A stretch of DNA of 64,000 nucleotides from JAHECQ01 sp047638695 (GTDB taxonomy: Bacteria > Actinomycetota > Acidimicrobiia > Acidimicrobiales > SZUA-35). The DNA is taken from the NCBI GenBank assembly GCA_047638695.1, contig JBLINY010000005.1, positions 1-64,000 of the forward strand. Direction: 5' to 3'. Shown one piece after another: positions 43,754-53,151 of the stretch; the first letter of the stretch is position 1; the number at the start of each line of letters is the position of its first letter. The notes beneath the pieces are model-generated. The model did not search any database, had not been told where the DNA came from, and was given only the letters and a program-made list of their open reading frames with translations. The translations under genes and the position numbers were made by a program.

Positions 43754-44451
43754 TCGATTACGGCCTGCTGGTCAGCATGATCATCGGATTCGGCATTCCA
43801 TCGCTTCTTGGATCGTGGTGGCCGGTGTCGGGCAGGGACGGACCAGTCGGGTTTTTCGATGTCGCCGTGATGCCGGCGTTCGCCGGTGTCGCCGTCGGGC
43901 GGCTCGCGACGCTTGCCTTGGACGACCCGAGCTCGATCGGGAGCATCTCGGACCTACTGATTATCCGCAGCGGGGTCGAGTTCTGGCCGGGCGTCGCAGC
44001 AGGAATCGTCGCAGTACTAGTCGGCGCGCACCGAGGTCTGGTCGAGCCGCACAAGCGGCTGGCGGAGCTGACCCCCCTAGCGATGATCGGCTACGCCGGC
44101 TTCGAAGCGGCCTGCATATTTCGCGATGGTTGTTTCGGACCTGAGAGCGCCATCGGTCTTCGTCCGCCTGGTGTGGCCACGACAATGCTGCCGGTGGGCT
44201 GGCTCATGGCCGCCGCCATCGGTGTCGCCACCCTTGGCGTGAACGCACTCGTGCGTGGCGACCGCCCACCGTTGGTTGCCGCCGTCGCCTCTGTCATGGC
44301 CGTTGCGTCGGTTCGCAGTGTCGGTTCTATTTGGCTACCTCATGTGGGCGACGGGCTAACCCGGCAACATCTCAGTTCCATCGCAGTCGCTCTGGCGTCG
44401 CTTGCCGTTGCCTGCATCGTGTTAGCCAGGCGGCGGATGGCCGGTCCCTGA
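43750..44451 (+). CDS. Polytopic membrane protein with Lgt-like features
   Basis: This 233-residue protein has about seven hydrophobic segments. RSGVEFWPGVAAGIVA and EAACIFRDGCFGPES recall the prolipoprotein diacylglyceryl transferase fold, where a related segment reads GCFLxGCCYG in some members. The true Lgt catalytic motif is not clear, so I do not assign the enzyme. ATGA overlap with the TlpA-like gene suggests a functional link through the two Cys. Confidence 0.6.
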   Translation: MIDYGLLVSMIIGFGIPSLLGSWWPVSGRDGPVGFFDVAVMPAFAGVAVGRLATLALDDPSSIGSISDLLIIRSGVEFWPGVAAGIVAVLVGAHRGLVEPHKRLAELTPLAMIGYAGFEAACIFRDGCFGPESAIGLRPPGVATTMLPVGWLMAAAIGVATLGVNALVRGDRPPLVAAVASVMAVASVRSVGSIWLPHVGDGLTRQHLSSIAVALASLAVACIVLARRRMAGP

Positions 44452-44486
44452 TCTCACCCGGGTGAATGACGGTGGGGGTGACGCTG

Positions 44487-45068
44487 TCAATCGGTGCTGA
44501 ACGGCGGGTACTCGTCGGTGAGCAGAAGGGCGTAGGCGCTGAAGCGGTTCGAGACCCGAAATGACTTGATGACCCATCGCCGAAGGCCAACCGGCCACGT
44601 TCCGGTGAAGAGCACGGCGAAGAACGAGAGCAAATAGGCCAGGATCCCAACGATGCCGATGGCGACGGCGAAGAGGAGAGCCGGAATCATCCAGAGGACT
44701 CGAAGCCCGACGGTGAGTCGGTCGCGGTCCTCGAGCACAGGAGCATATGAAGCGCTCGTGGGTGTGTTGTCCGGGTCGACGGCTGCGGTGGTGAACTCGA
44801 ACGACGGGTACGCCTCATGGAGAAATCCCGCGTAGGCCTCGACCCGTAGGCCGTAACGCAGGATCATGACCTGGAGGTCGGCGAGGCCCGATGGGAGGCT
44901 GCCGGTGAACAGGATCGCGAACCATGAGATCACCGCGACCACCCCTGCGAGCGACTCGAGGGCGTTGAGCAGAATAAGGTGTGGGATCGCCAGGAACCAC
45001 TGGACTAGGGGTCGCCAGTTGGCGATCCTTTCCGGTGTCTCGGCGTCGAAGGTCGCTTGATAGGTCAT
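44487..45068 (-). CDS. DUF4389 membrane protein
   Basis: In this 193-residue protein, two similar halves each have a double hydrophobic segment ending in FTGSLPSGLADLQVM or FTGTWPVGLRRWVI, the DUF4389 pattern. The function is unknown. It is convergent with the Lgt-like gene; a perfect TCACCCGGGTGA palindrome (44454-44465) lies between them. Confidence 0.8.
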   Translation of the reverse strand: MTYQATFDAETPERIANWRPLVQWFLAIPHLILLNALESLAGVVAVISWFAILFTGSLPSGLADLQVMILRYGLRVEAYAGFLHEAYPSFEFTTAAVDPDNTPTSASYAPVLEDRDRLTVGLRVLWMIPALLFAVAIGIVGILAYLLSFFAVLFTGTWPVGLRRWVIKSFRVSNRFSAYALLLTDEYPPFSTD

Positions 45069-45143
45069 CGAGATAGTTCGCGTTTCTTGTCCATAATTCC
45101 CCTTGTTGTTGCGGCGAACCGATCGCCGATCTCTGGCCGCCGA

Positions 45144-45590
45144 TCAACCCCCGCCGAGGTCGACGCTGTAGCTCTCGTAGACCAGGTCGGCTCCAGCCTG
45201 ACGGTGCCGAGCCACGGCCATCAGAGTCTCCAGTACGTGCGTGCGGACGTGATCGGAGTTGCCTTGCTCTTTTGCCACAGCAATCGTGGCCGCGACTTGT
45301 CGCTGCAGCACAGGATGTTCGTCCCGAACCTGCACAACTGTTCGGGCCAACCGTGGTGAGGCATTTTCGACCTCGACCAATAAGCCGTGGTCGGCTTCAA
45401 CCTCTTCAACGTGCTGATCGAGGGCAATTCGTAAGCCCTCGAGGGCTTGGAGCAACTCTGCCTGCCAACCGGGCTCCTTGATTGGTCCCGCTGCGGCCAC
45501 TTCGACTTGGGAAACAGCTGACTTCAGCTCTACCCGTAGGGCTTTCGCCGCTCGCAACGCTGATGAGGTCTCTTGTTCGGTTTCTGTCAT
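45144..45590 (-). CDS. Conserved-looking helical protein of unknown function
   Basis: This 148-residue protein is rich in Glu, Ala and Val and predicted all-helical, with QHVEEVEADHGLLVE and RDEHPVLQRQV. The His/Glu spacing is reminiscent of a hemerythrin-like four-helix bundle but lacks the full ligand set. GGAGG precedes the ATG. Confidence 0.6.
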   Translation of the reverse strand: MTETEQETSSALRAAKALRVELKSAVSQVEVAAAGPIKEPGWQAELLQALEGLRIALDQHVEEVEADHGLLVEVENASPRLARTVVQVRDEHPVLQRQVAATIAVAKEQGNSDHVRTHVLETLMAVARHRQAGADLVYESYSVDLGGG

Positions 45591-45691
45591 CGATCCTCCG
45601 ATCTCGCGTCAGCGTGGTCGGTGGGCAAAGGAAGCGGTAGGGACCAAGGTCACCAGTGTCCTTTCACCTGACTGTTGGTCGTGCTTCCCGA

Positions 45692-45726
45692 CCTCACCTC
45701 ACCTCACCTCACCTCACCTCACCTCA
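45692..45726. repeat. CCTCA pentanucleotide repeat
   Basis: Seven perfect CCTCA units end 2 bp before the stop codon of the downstream CoA-transferase reading frame on the minus strand. Confidence 0.95.
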
Positions 45727-45728
45727 GC

Positions 45729-48154
45729 TCAGTGCAGGGCGCCGGCATCTCGGTAGCCGGCGATTTCGGAACTGGTCAAGCACAGAAGATCCCGTAGGAC
45801 GTGTTCGGTGTGCTCACCCAGACAAGGTGCGGCTGACCGTTGGATCGAAGGAGTCTCCGACAGGATCGAGCCAGTTCCGTCGTACAAGACTGGGCCAACC
45901 TCGCCATGATCCAACACTGAGTAGTACCCCCGGTGTTGCAGCTGCGGGTCGTCGAGCAGGTCTGTCGACCATGCGACGACTGCGGCGGGGACTCCGCTGG
46001 TGGCGAGGCGTTCTGCCAGCGCGAATGGCTCCCTGGAAGTCGACCAATGGCGGAGAGCGTCTTCAATTTCCTTCTTCTGCTCCGCTCTGGCTGAGACTTG
46101 GTCCCAGGCTGTGTCGTCCCACTGGCTGAGAAGTGGTGCGACGGCGGAAACGAGTGCCCGCCACTGCTGCGGGGTCTCACAGGTCACTGTGACAAAGCGG
46201 TCGTGAGCGGCTGTTGGCAGCAAGGTATGAGGACACGCGTGCGCTCGGACATCGCCTTGGGGCTCGGTGTCTCGACCGTTGATCTGGTAGTCGAGCAGCA
46301 GCGGTTCGGCGAAGTGCATCGCCGCTTCCACTTGGGACAGATCGATGTACTGGCCAGTCCCCGTACGACGCCGGTGCAGCAGCGCCGCTGCCAGGGCCGA
46401 GATTCCGAAGCGGGGCGCGCAGAAGTCTGTGTAGGCACCCCAAGGCCCGGCGGGAGGACGATCGGGCCAACCGGTGGCCGTATAGAGCGGGGTGACCGCA
46501 ACCCCTTGGCTCCCGAACCCGCCGTACCGTTGCTCGGGGCCGTCTTGGCCGCGGAGGCAGGTCGAGAGCATCACCAGGTCCGGGTGGTCTTGGCTGACCG
46601 TGTCGTAGTCGAGCCCAAACTTCGCCATGTTCCCGGGAGTGAAAGATTCGACTACGACATCGGACCAGTCGATCAGACGTCGAGCCAGCTCGCGGCCGGC
46701 GTCGTTGGAGAGATCGCAGGCTAAGCCGACCTTGGAAGTGTTCACGAAGGCAAAGAACTGCGACCGATTCAGGCCGGGAGTGCCATCGGCGAAGGGGCCG
46801 ATCTGGCGCAACATGTCCGGCTTCGCTTCCGATTCGAGGTGAACCGTGGTTGCACCCTGATCAGCCAACGCCCGAGCAATAAGAGGCCCGACGCCGACCC
46901 AGGCGAAGTCGGCAACCTTCAGACCATCGAAAACGCCATCGCTTTGACTCGCATCCGGGAGAACCGAACCCGGCTGTCGAGGTGGCCACGGACGTTCCCG
47001 GAGATCCCCATCGGCATCCAGCCTCGGTGCAGGCCCAAGCTCAGTCAGCGGTGTAGCGGACATTTTGGCGAAGGCGCCGGCACGGCGAATGCCGTCGACG
47101 TCGTGGAAGTACTTGCGATACTCGAGCTGGCGGTCGTCGAGCACGTCCCGCGCTGTGTAGATCGGAGCGCACAATGTGCGCGCCTGCAGGCCGTGGTCGA
47201 AGACCTCCCGCTTCGATCGTGTTGCAACAAAGCGGGCGATCGTGTCGAACATTCGTTGGATGGCCTCGACCGAGGTCGTCCCGTCCGCAAGCTCGCGTTT
47301 CCAGTGGCGCCACTCATGGTCAACCTGGTCGGACGGGACCATGTCTTCGCGTTCGGCCCAGGCCATCAGCTCATGGCTTGTTCGTTCTCCCATCTCGGGC
47401 AGCAGGAAACTGATTTGGGCCCAGCCGTCCGCCACAACAGCTTCACCGGCAGTCCCGGCCAGTACTCGCGGGGCTCGGATCTCGTGTCACACGTACCGGG
47501 CAGATTCTCGCCGAAGACGGTTGCCCACGGCGACGCGTGCATCGTCGCCAACACGGTCGCCGCCTGTGCGGACGTGTCGATGGATTGGCCCCGTCCAGTG
47601 ACATCGCGCGCAAACAGCGCGATGCAGATGTCGGCCGCTGCTTGGCCACCGCCGTGACACGAGGCCTGGGGGTAGCCGACAGAGAGATGGGGCATGTCAG
47701 GATCGCCCTGCAATGACAGCAACCCGGCGGCGGCCTCAATGCTGAGTTCGTCGGCGGCCCAATTCGCCTTGGGGCCATCCAGCCCGTACGGCGTCACCGA
47801 TGCCCATATCAGTCCGACAGACACGTCGGGCGTAATACCCTAGCCGTCGACGGCATCACCGTTGTCGATTAGAACGTCTGCACCGGCAATGAGCGCGGCG
47901 AGGGCCGCCCGATCATCGGCATCGTCCCGGTCTATGACCACCGACTTCTTGCCTCTGCCAACGGCCATCCAGGTCAGCGATGTTTCGGGGCCGTCGTGTC
48001 GATCGTTTATGAACGGACCAAGCCGACGCGCCGGCGCCCCACCCGGTGGCTCGATCTTGACGACGTCGGCCCCGAGCTCGGCAAGGATCCGGCCCGCGAG
48101 GTCCCCCCATCGCGCTGTGAGGTCTACAACTCGGGTTCCGAACAGCGCTGACAA
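45729..48154 (-). pseudogene. Two-domain CaiB/BaiF CoA-transferase with amber codon and frameshift
   Basis: From the start at 48154 (MSALFGTRVVDLTARW) the frame runs to an in-frame TAG at 47840-47842. It continues in the same frame (GITPDVSVGLIWASVTPYGL) to about 47435, where the homology moves to another frame (VADGWAQISFLLPEMG) and stays open to 45729. Without the two lesions it would be about 808 residues, two fused CoA-transferase domains; the second begins at FDGLKVADFAWVGVGPLIAR. Either it is a recent pseudogene or the lesions are sequencing errors. Confidence 0.8.
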
Positions 48155-48167
48155 CTCGTGCTGCCGA

Positions 48168-49064
48168 TTACTCGTCGCTCGTACGAGTAGAGAACAGCTC
48201 GGCTTTGGCCGCGGCCAATTCGGCGACGGTCCAGCGATCCTTACTCTTGCGAATGCGGTTTTCGCGCTTCCAGCCCTGCATCAACTGGACCTGATCTCCA
48301 CCGCACACAAACGTCTCGCCCGTGATGTCGGCGGCGTCATCAGTGCACAGATAGGCGACCCAAGGTGAGACATTGTCGGGGTCGTTCACATCGAAGTCGC
48401 CCTCATTGGCCGTCAACTGATCAGCTCCGAACGTGTTCACGGTCATACGGGTCCGAGCTCGGGGATTGATGGTGTTGACCCGTACCCCATACCGCTTGAG
48501 CTCGCGGGCCACGGTGATACCCAACCCAGCGATCCCGGCCTTGGCTGCCGCATAGTTGGGCTGGCCAGGATTGCCGAAGAGGCCGGCCTCCGAGGCGGTG
48601 TACACGATGCTTGCCGTGACCGGTTCCCCGTTCAGCTTCGATTGTTCCCGCCAGTATGCGGCCGCCCATCGTGTCGGGACGAAGTGACCTTTCAAGTGCA
48701 CCCGGACAACGCTGTCCCACTCCGCCTCGCTCATGTTGAAGACGATGCGGTCCCGCACGAAGCCGGCGTTGCACACCAAAAAATCGAGACGACCATAGGT
48801 TTCCACCGCTTGGTTGATCATGTTCTGGGCGCCCTCCCAGTCGGCGACATCGTCGAAGTTCGCAACCGCGTTTGCGCCCATCCCCACGATGTCTGCGGCC
48901 GTCTCGCTCGCCGCCCGATCATCAGATCCGGCGCCGTCCCATTCGCCGCCGAGATCGTTGACCACGACTGACGCGCCCTCGCTCGCCATCAACAACGCAT
49001 GGCTACGGCCGAGCCCTCGGCCAGCTCCCGTGATGATCCCAACCTTGCCATCAAGCATGCCCAT
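48168..49064 (-). CDS. SDR-family oxidoreductase
   Basis: In this 298-residue protein, GIITGAGRGLGRSHAL is the NAD(P) motif, VCNAGF the NNAG-like element and PNYAAAKAG the YxxxK catalytic pair. The long C-terminal tail and the VVNDLGGEWDGAGSD insert resemble multifunctional-protein type 3-hydroxyacyl-CoA dehydrogenases. It is close to CoA-transferase genes on the same strand. AGGAG precedes the ATG. Confidence 0.85.
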   Translation of the reverse strand: MGMLDGKVGIITGAGRGLGRSHALLMASEGASVVVNDLGGEWDGAGSDDRAASETAADIVGMGANAVANFDDVADWEGAQNMINQAVETYGRLDFLVCNAGFVRDRIVFNMSEAEWDSVVRVHLKGHFVPTRWAAAYWREQSKLNGEPVTASIVYTASEAGLFGNPGQPNYAAAKAGIAGLGITVARELKRYGVRVNTINPRARTRMTVNTFGADQLTANEGDFDVNDPDNVSPWVAYLCTDDAADITGETFVCGGDQVQLMQGWKRENRIRKSKDRWTVAELAAAKAELFSTRTSDE

Positions 49065-49160
49065 GTCCGGCTCCTGTTCGCCTAGATGTGCCCTTATCTT
49101 GGATCATCGGAGTGGACGAGGCCAACGAAGGCAGTGCCCACTTCGCCGATGCCGTCTCGA

Positions 49161-50348
49161 TCAGCTCCGGTGCCTTGTTTCGGCGACATCGTCGGCGAGA
49201 AGCACGCCTTGCTCGTGTAGTGCGTCGACTTCTGTTCCGCTGACCCCGAGCCAGTCGTGGAGCGCGTCGTAGTTGTGTTCGCCCCGGTGTGCCGCCACGC
49301 CACGCACGCCGGCTTCTGCACTAGAGAATCGATACGGGGTGTTCGTGACTTGGCGATGCCCGCCTTCGCGGTCGTCGACCTCGGTCAGAACCTGGCGGGC
49401 CTCGACCGAGGCCTGCTTGTCGAGTACCTCGCGATGGGTGAAGACATTGCCCCAGGCCAGATTGACCTCGTTCAGTTTGGCGATCAGTGACGGACGGTCC
49501 GGGAAAGAGAGCAGGTAGCCCTCGATCGCCTCGCGACGCATCCGGATCTTCGTGGCTAGATCGGTGCCTTCAGGTGTGGGGTCGGCCAGGCCGGCCTTGG
49601 TATTGAGGACACGCCAGTACCATTTTTCATCGCCGGCCAAGATGATCGGTCCGCCCGTGGCGTTGAATACGACACCACCAGCCTTCGGGATACCGACCTC
49701 GTCGATCGCTGCGTGTAGATAGTCATCGGTGAACAGCAGCGCGTTGATCATCGCCATGTCGATGTGCTGACCATCACCCGTGCGTTCGGCATGGTGCAGC
49801 GCAGAGAGAATGCCGATGAGACCGTGCATGCCGGTAGAGGTGTCGGCGACGGATAGGGCTACATCCACCGGTCTCTCGGCCCCGGAAACGTACTGTTGAC
49901 GTTCCAGTAGGCCCATCTCAGCATGGATGATCGGCGCATAGCTGGCCCGTTCCCGTTCTGGACCTTCCTGGCCGAATCCAGAGATCGACAGCATTACGAG
50001 TTTCGGATTCACCGCTTTCAGGTCGTCCCAGCCGACGTTGAAGCCAGCCATCACTCCCGGTCGGAAGTTCTCGGCAACGACGTCGGCCTCAGCCGCCAGT
50101 CGCCTCACCAACGCCTGGCCATCAGGCTGCGTGAGATCGACGCAAATCGACCGCTTGCCCACATTCTGCTGGGTGTAATACCCCGAGATCCCCCCGATTC
50201 GGCGCCCGATGGTGCGTGTCATGTCGCCCTCAGGGGGTTCAACCTTCAGCACGTCGGCGCCAAGATCGGCCATGATGCGAGTTGCGAAGGGACCGGCGAG
50301 CACGCGGGTGAAATCGAGGACCTTGACGCCGTCGAGCGGAAATGTCAT
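49161..50348 (-). CDS. CaiB/BaiF class III CoA-transferase
   Basis: This 395-residue protein begins PLDGVKVLDFTRVLAGPFAT, followed by ADLGADVLKVEPP, and shows VVAENFRPGVMAGF around the catalytic Asp region. It is complete. I start at ATG 50348, 4 bp after the stop of the CMD gene upstream, which indicates an operon. The acid it activates is not known. Confidence 0.88.
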   Translation of the reverse strand: MTFPLDGVKVLDFTRVLAGPFATRIMADLGADVLKVEPPEGDMTRTIGRRIGGISGYYTQQNVGKRSICVDLTQPDGQALVRRLAAEADVVAENFRPGVMAGFNVGWDDLKAVNPKLVMLSISGFGQEGPERERASYAPIIHAEMGLLERQQYVSGAERPVDVALSVADTSTGMHGLIGILSALHHAERTGDGQHIDMAMINALLFTDDYLHAAIDEVGIPKAGGVVFNATGGPIILAGDEKWYWRVLNTKAGLADPTPEGTDLATKIRMRREAIEGYLLSFPDRPSLIAKLNEVNLAWGNVFTHREVLDKQASVEARQVLTEVDDREGGHRQVTNTPYRFSSAEAGVRGVAAHRGEHNYDALHDWLGVSGTEVDALHEQGVLLADDVAETRHRS

Positions 50349-50352
50349 CGCC

Positions 50353-50925
50353 TCAGACCTCTTCGCTCTGAGGCGGAGTGGGCCAACCGGGGACCCCGTC
50401 ATCAAGTTGGACTCCACAGGAGTTCAACACACCGCTGACGACCCGGTAGCAGCCAGCAGCCATGACCAGATGCAGCATGTCAGCATCGCTGAAGATTGCC
50501 GCCGCTGCGTTCCACGTCTCGTCGCCGACGCAGTCGTCGGCGTAAAGCTCGTCAACAACTTGCAGTACGACTCGTTCCTCGTCGGTCCACGAATGCTGGA
50601 TCAGTGGGCGGGTGACGGCGTAGATCTCGGCCTCTGTCAGGCCTGCGTCGCGCCCAAACAGCGTGTGTTGGCCGAACTCGTAGACAGCCTGGCAGTTCCA
50701 ACCCATCCGCAGAACGGCTAGCTCGACGTTGCGTCGAGACAAGCCGCCTTCGAAGAGCACCGCCTGGGCAAACGGGCCGAAGGCGCGGTTGAGCGGCTTA
50801 TTGCGGGCCAGTGTGGCCGACACGTTCACCGCGTTCACCGGCGAGTCCTGTTGACGCTCCCGAATCTTTTCTGCCAGGTCTTCTCGAGGCTGGATACGCG
50901 GTGCCTTGGGTCGGGCGAAATGCAT
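50353..50925 (-). CDS. Carboxymuconolactone decarboxylase-like (AhpD fold) protein
   Basis: In this 190-residue all-helical protein, RNVELAVLRMGWNCQAVYEF, followed by GQH, is the AhpD/CMD core. Only one Cys of the usual CxxC is present, so peroxidase activity is doubtful; a lactone decarboxylase or an orphan role is more likely. GGAG precedes the ATG. It is cotranscribed with the CoA-transferase downstream. Confidence 0.8.
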   Translation of the reverse strand: MHFARPKAPRIQPREDLAEKIRERQQDSPVNAVNVSATLARNKPLNRAFGPFAQAVLFEGGLSRRNVELAVLRMGWNCQAVYEFGQHTLFGRDAGLTEAEIYAVTRPLIQHSWTDEERVVLQVVDELYADDCVGDETWNAAAAIFSDADMLHLVMAAGCYRVVSGVLNSCGVQLDDGVPGWPTPPQSEEV

Positions 50926-51053
50926 GGGGATCTCCGAACGGGTCTCTGTGCTGGTGGGCGGTGGTCGACTCCTGTACTAGCTCCCATTGGGCTTGAGCAC
51001 CTCTCCGTCTACGAAGTTTCGCCTTCATGGAAAGGACTCACCCTTCGCCCCGG

Positions 51054-51830
51054 TTAATCCCAATGCAGTCCACCGTCCACATTCCAGGACTGGCCAGTCA
51101 CATTGCGCGCCGCTTCGGATGCCAGATAGACGGCCAGCGAAGCAATGTCCTCTGGATCATTGGCACGCCGCAACGGTATTGACCGCACGGCTCGAGCCTC
51201 GGCGTCCTCCCTGCTGCCTCCAAGTCGGTCGACGAGCTCGTCGATCACTTGATCGAACAGAGCCGTCCGGGTGACTCCGGGGCAGATTGCGTTCACGTTG
51301 ATCCCAAAGCGGGCGAGCTGCTGGGCACTGATCCGGGTCATGGCGATCACCGACCCCTTGGTTCCGGCATATGCCACATTCGATGTGCCTCGGTACCCCT
51401 TACCGGCGATGGAGGCAATGTTGATGATGCGTCCGCCGGTCCCGGCGTCTCGCATAGCGGTCGCCGCCGCCTGCATCAGAAAGAACAGGCCCCGGTTGTT
51501 CACGGAGTTGATGTGATCCCAATCGTTCTCCGTCACGTCGAAGAATCCGAGGCTTTTGGTCACCCCGGCATTGTTCACCAGCACGTCGAGGCGACCGTGG
51601 GTGGCGACGACCTGTTCGATCAGACCGGCGGTTTCGCTGACACGAGCCACGTCGCCAACCGTGAACGATGCCTGCGGACCAAGGCGTTCCATGGCCGCCC
51701 GGCCGCCGGGCTCGTCGATGTCGGTGCCAACAACCGTGGCTCCTGCCTCGGAAAAGGCTTCGGCAATGGAGGTGCCCATGCCCGCCGCGATTCCGGTGAT
51801 GAGTGCGATTTGTCCGTCGAGTTCTCCCAT
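51054..51830 (-). CDS. SDR-family oxidoreductase
   Basis: In this 258-residue classical SDR, ALITGIAAGMGTSIAEAF is the cofactor loop. VNNAGVTKSLGF, IINIASIAGKGY and VAYAGTKGSVIAM give NNAG, Ser and YxxxK, and NVDGGLHWD is the C-terminus. It is likely a 3-oxoacyl or alcohol dehydrogenase. TAGGGT lies 6 nt upstream of the ATG. It diverges from the next CoA-transferase. Confidence 0.88.
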   Translation of the reverse strand: MGELDGQIALITGIAAGMGTSIAEAFSEAGATVVGTDIDEPGGRAAMERLGPQASFTVGDVARVSETAGLIEQVVATHGRLDVLVNNAGVTKSLGFFDVTENDWDHINSVNNRGLFFLMQAAATAMRDAGTGGRIINIASIAGKGYRGTSNVAYAGTKGSVIAMTRISAQQLARFGINVNAICPGVTRTALFDQVIDELVDRLGGSREDAEARAVRSIPLRRANDPEDIASLAVYLASEAARNVTGQSWNVDGGLHWD

Positions 51831-51893
51831 CGCCGAACCCTAGATGGTCCTAGATGCCGGCATCGGCTGAGGTGACTGAAGCTGGCTTCGGCA

Positions 51894-53120
51894 ATGATGA
51901 GCGCTGTGCAAGGAATCTTTGAAGGTCTGCGAGTGCTCGACTTCACCCAGGTACTGGCGGGCCCGACCGCAACTCGCTTGATGGTCGAAATGGGAGCCGA
52001 GGTCATCAAGGTTGAGATGACCCCGGCAGGCGATATGGGGCGGAGCCTGCCCCAGGTCCGTGACGGACGCTCCGGCTATCACGTGCAGCAAAACCGTGGA
52101 AAGCGGTCGATCTGTGTCGACCTGAAAGACCCTCGAGGGCAGCAGCTGGTACTGGACCTGTTGCCGCAGGTCGATGTGATGATCCAGAACTTCGCCAACG
52201 GTGTGATCGAGCGTCTCGGATTTGGCTACGACGTTGTGTCGGTTATCAACCCTCGCCTCATCGTTTGCAACATGAGTGCCTTTGGTCGCACGGGACCCCT
52301 CAAGGATCATCCAGGCTACGACCCCATCGCTCAGGCCTATGGCGGGATACTTCACATGCTCGGATACGAGGATCGGCCGCCCGTGCTAGCCGGAATCTCT
52401 CCGGGTGACGTGCTCACGGGGGTCCATTCTTTTGGTGGCGTTGCGGCCGCGTTGTATCATCGGGAGCGCACCGGTCGAGGCCAAGAGGTCAGCGTTTCGC
52501 TACTCGACGCCTACGTCACAACTCACGAGGTCAACTGGCAGTCGTGGTCGGTCTCCAACGGTGTCGAACCCATCCGGCGGGGCAACGTTCATCCAGTGGT
52601 CGGCGGTGTAGGGGTCTTCGCTGTTGGTGACGGCGGGTATGTGGTGTTGGCCGCGGTGAACGATCAACAGTGGCGATCGACCTGTGAGGTCATGGGTCGG
52701 CCCGAGCTGGCGGCCGACGTCAGGTTCGAGACCAGCGCAGGGCGTTGTGAAAACCGTGACGCCATCAATCAGGAGGTCTCGCAATGGCTTTCCGCCCAAC
52801 CCGATCGGGACGCAGTGATCGCCAAACTCGAGGCCCGGCGGGTTCCGACTGCCCCCGTGCTCACCTTGGCTGAGGCCGCTACTCATCCGCACTTGGTTGA
52901 GTCAGGGGCCATCCGCTGGGTCGACGACGATGTGCTTGGGCCGGTTCTCGTGCCCGGGATGCCCATCAAGTTCTCGGAATCCCCCGAAATGCTGTCCCTG
53001 GCCGCCCAACAGCTTGGCCAGGACAACGAGTACGTGACCTGCGACATTGGTGGTCGATCGCCGGCCCAGTATCAATCACTCATCGAAGCCGGTGTCCTCG
53101 TGCACGACCAGGCAACCTGA
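51894..53120 (+). CDS. CaiB/BaiF class III CoA-transferase
   Basis: This 408-residue protein contains FEGLRVLDFTQVLAGPTATR, followed by GAEVIKVEMTP, IQNFANGVIERLGF and MSAFGRTGPLKDHPGYDPIA, and is complete. ATG codons at 51894 and 51897 are both possible. It is convergent with the histidine kinase gene. Substrate unknown. Confidence 0.88.
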   Translation: MMSAVQGIFEGLRVLDFTQVLAGPTATRLMVEMGAEVIKVEMTPAGDMGRSLPQVRDGRSGYHVQQNRGKRSICVDLKDPRGQQLVLDLLPQVDVMIQNFANGVIERLGFGYDVVSVINPRLIVCNMSAFGRTGPLKDHPGYDPIAQAYGGILHMLGYEDRPPVLAGISPGDVLTGVHSFGGVAAALYHRERTGRGQEVSVSLLDAYVTTHEVNWQSWSVSNGVEPIRRGNVHPVVGGVGVFAVGDGGYVVLAAVNDQQWRSTCEVMGRPELAADVRFETSAGRCENRDAINQEVSQWLSAQPDRDAVIAKLEARRVPTAPVLTLAEAATHPHLVESGAIRWVDDDVLGPVLVPGMPIKFSESPEMLSLAAQQLGQDNEYVTCDIGGRSPAQYQSLIEAGVLVHDQAT

Positions 53121-53151
53121 GCCCGGGGCCAATCTCGCGGCCGATAGATGT

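Noticed and set aside
1459..47842. Stop-codon recoding of TAG
   Set aside because: Two in-frame TAG codons occur in the window (1459 and 47840), but many intact genes here end normally at TAG, and one of the two genes also carries a frameshift, so simple decay or sequence error is more likely.
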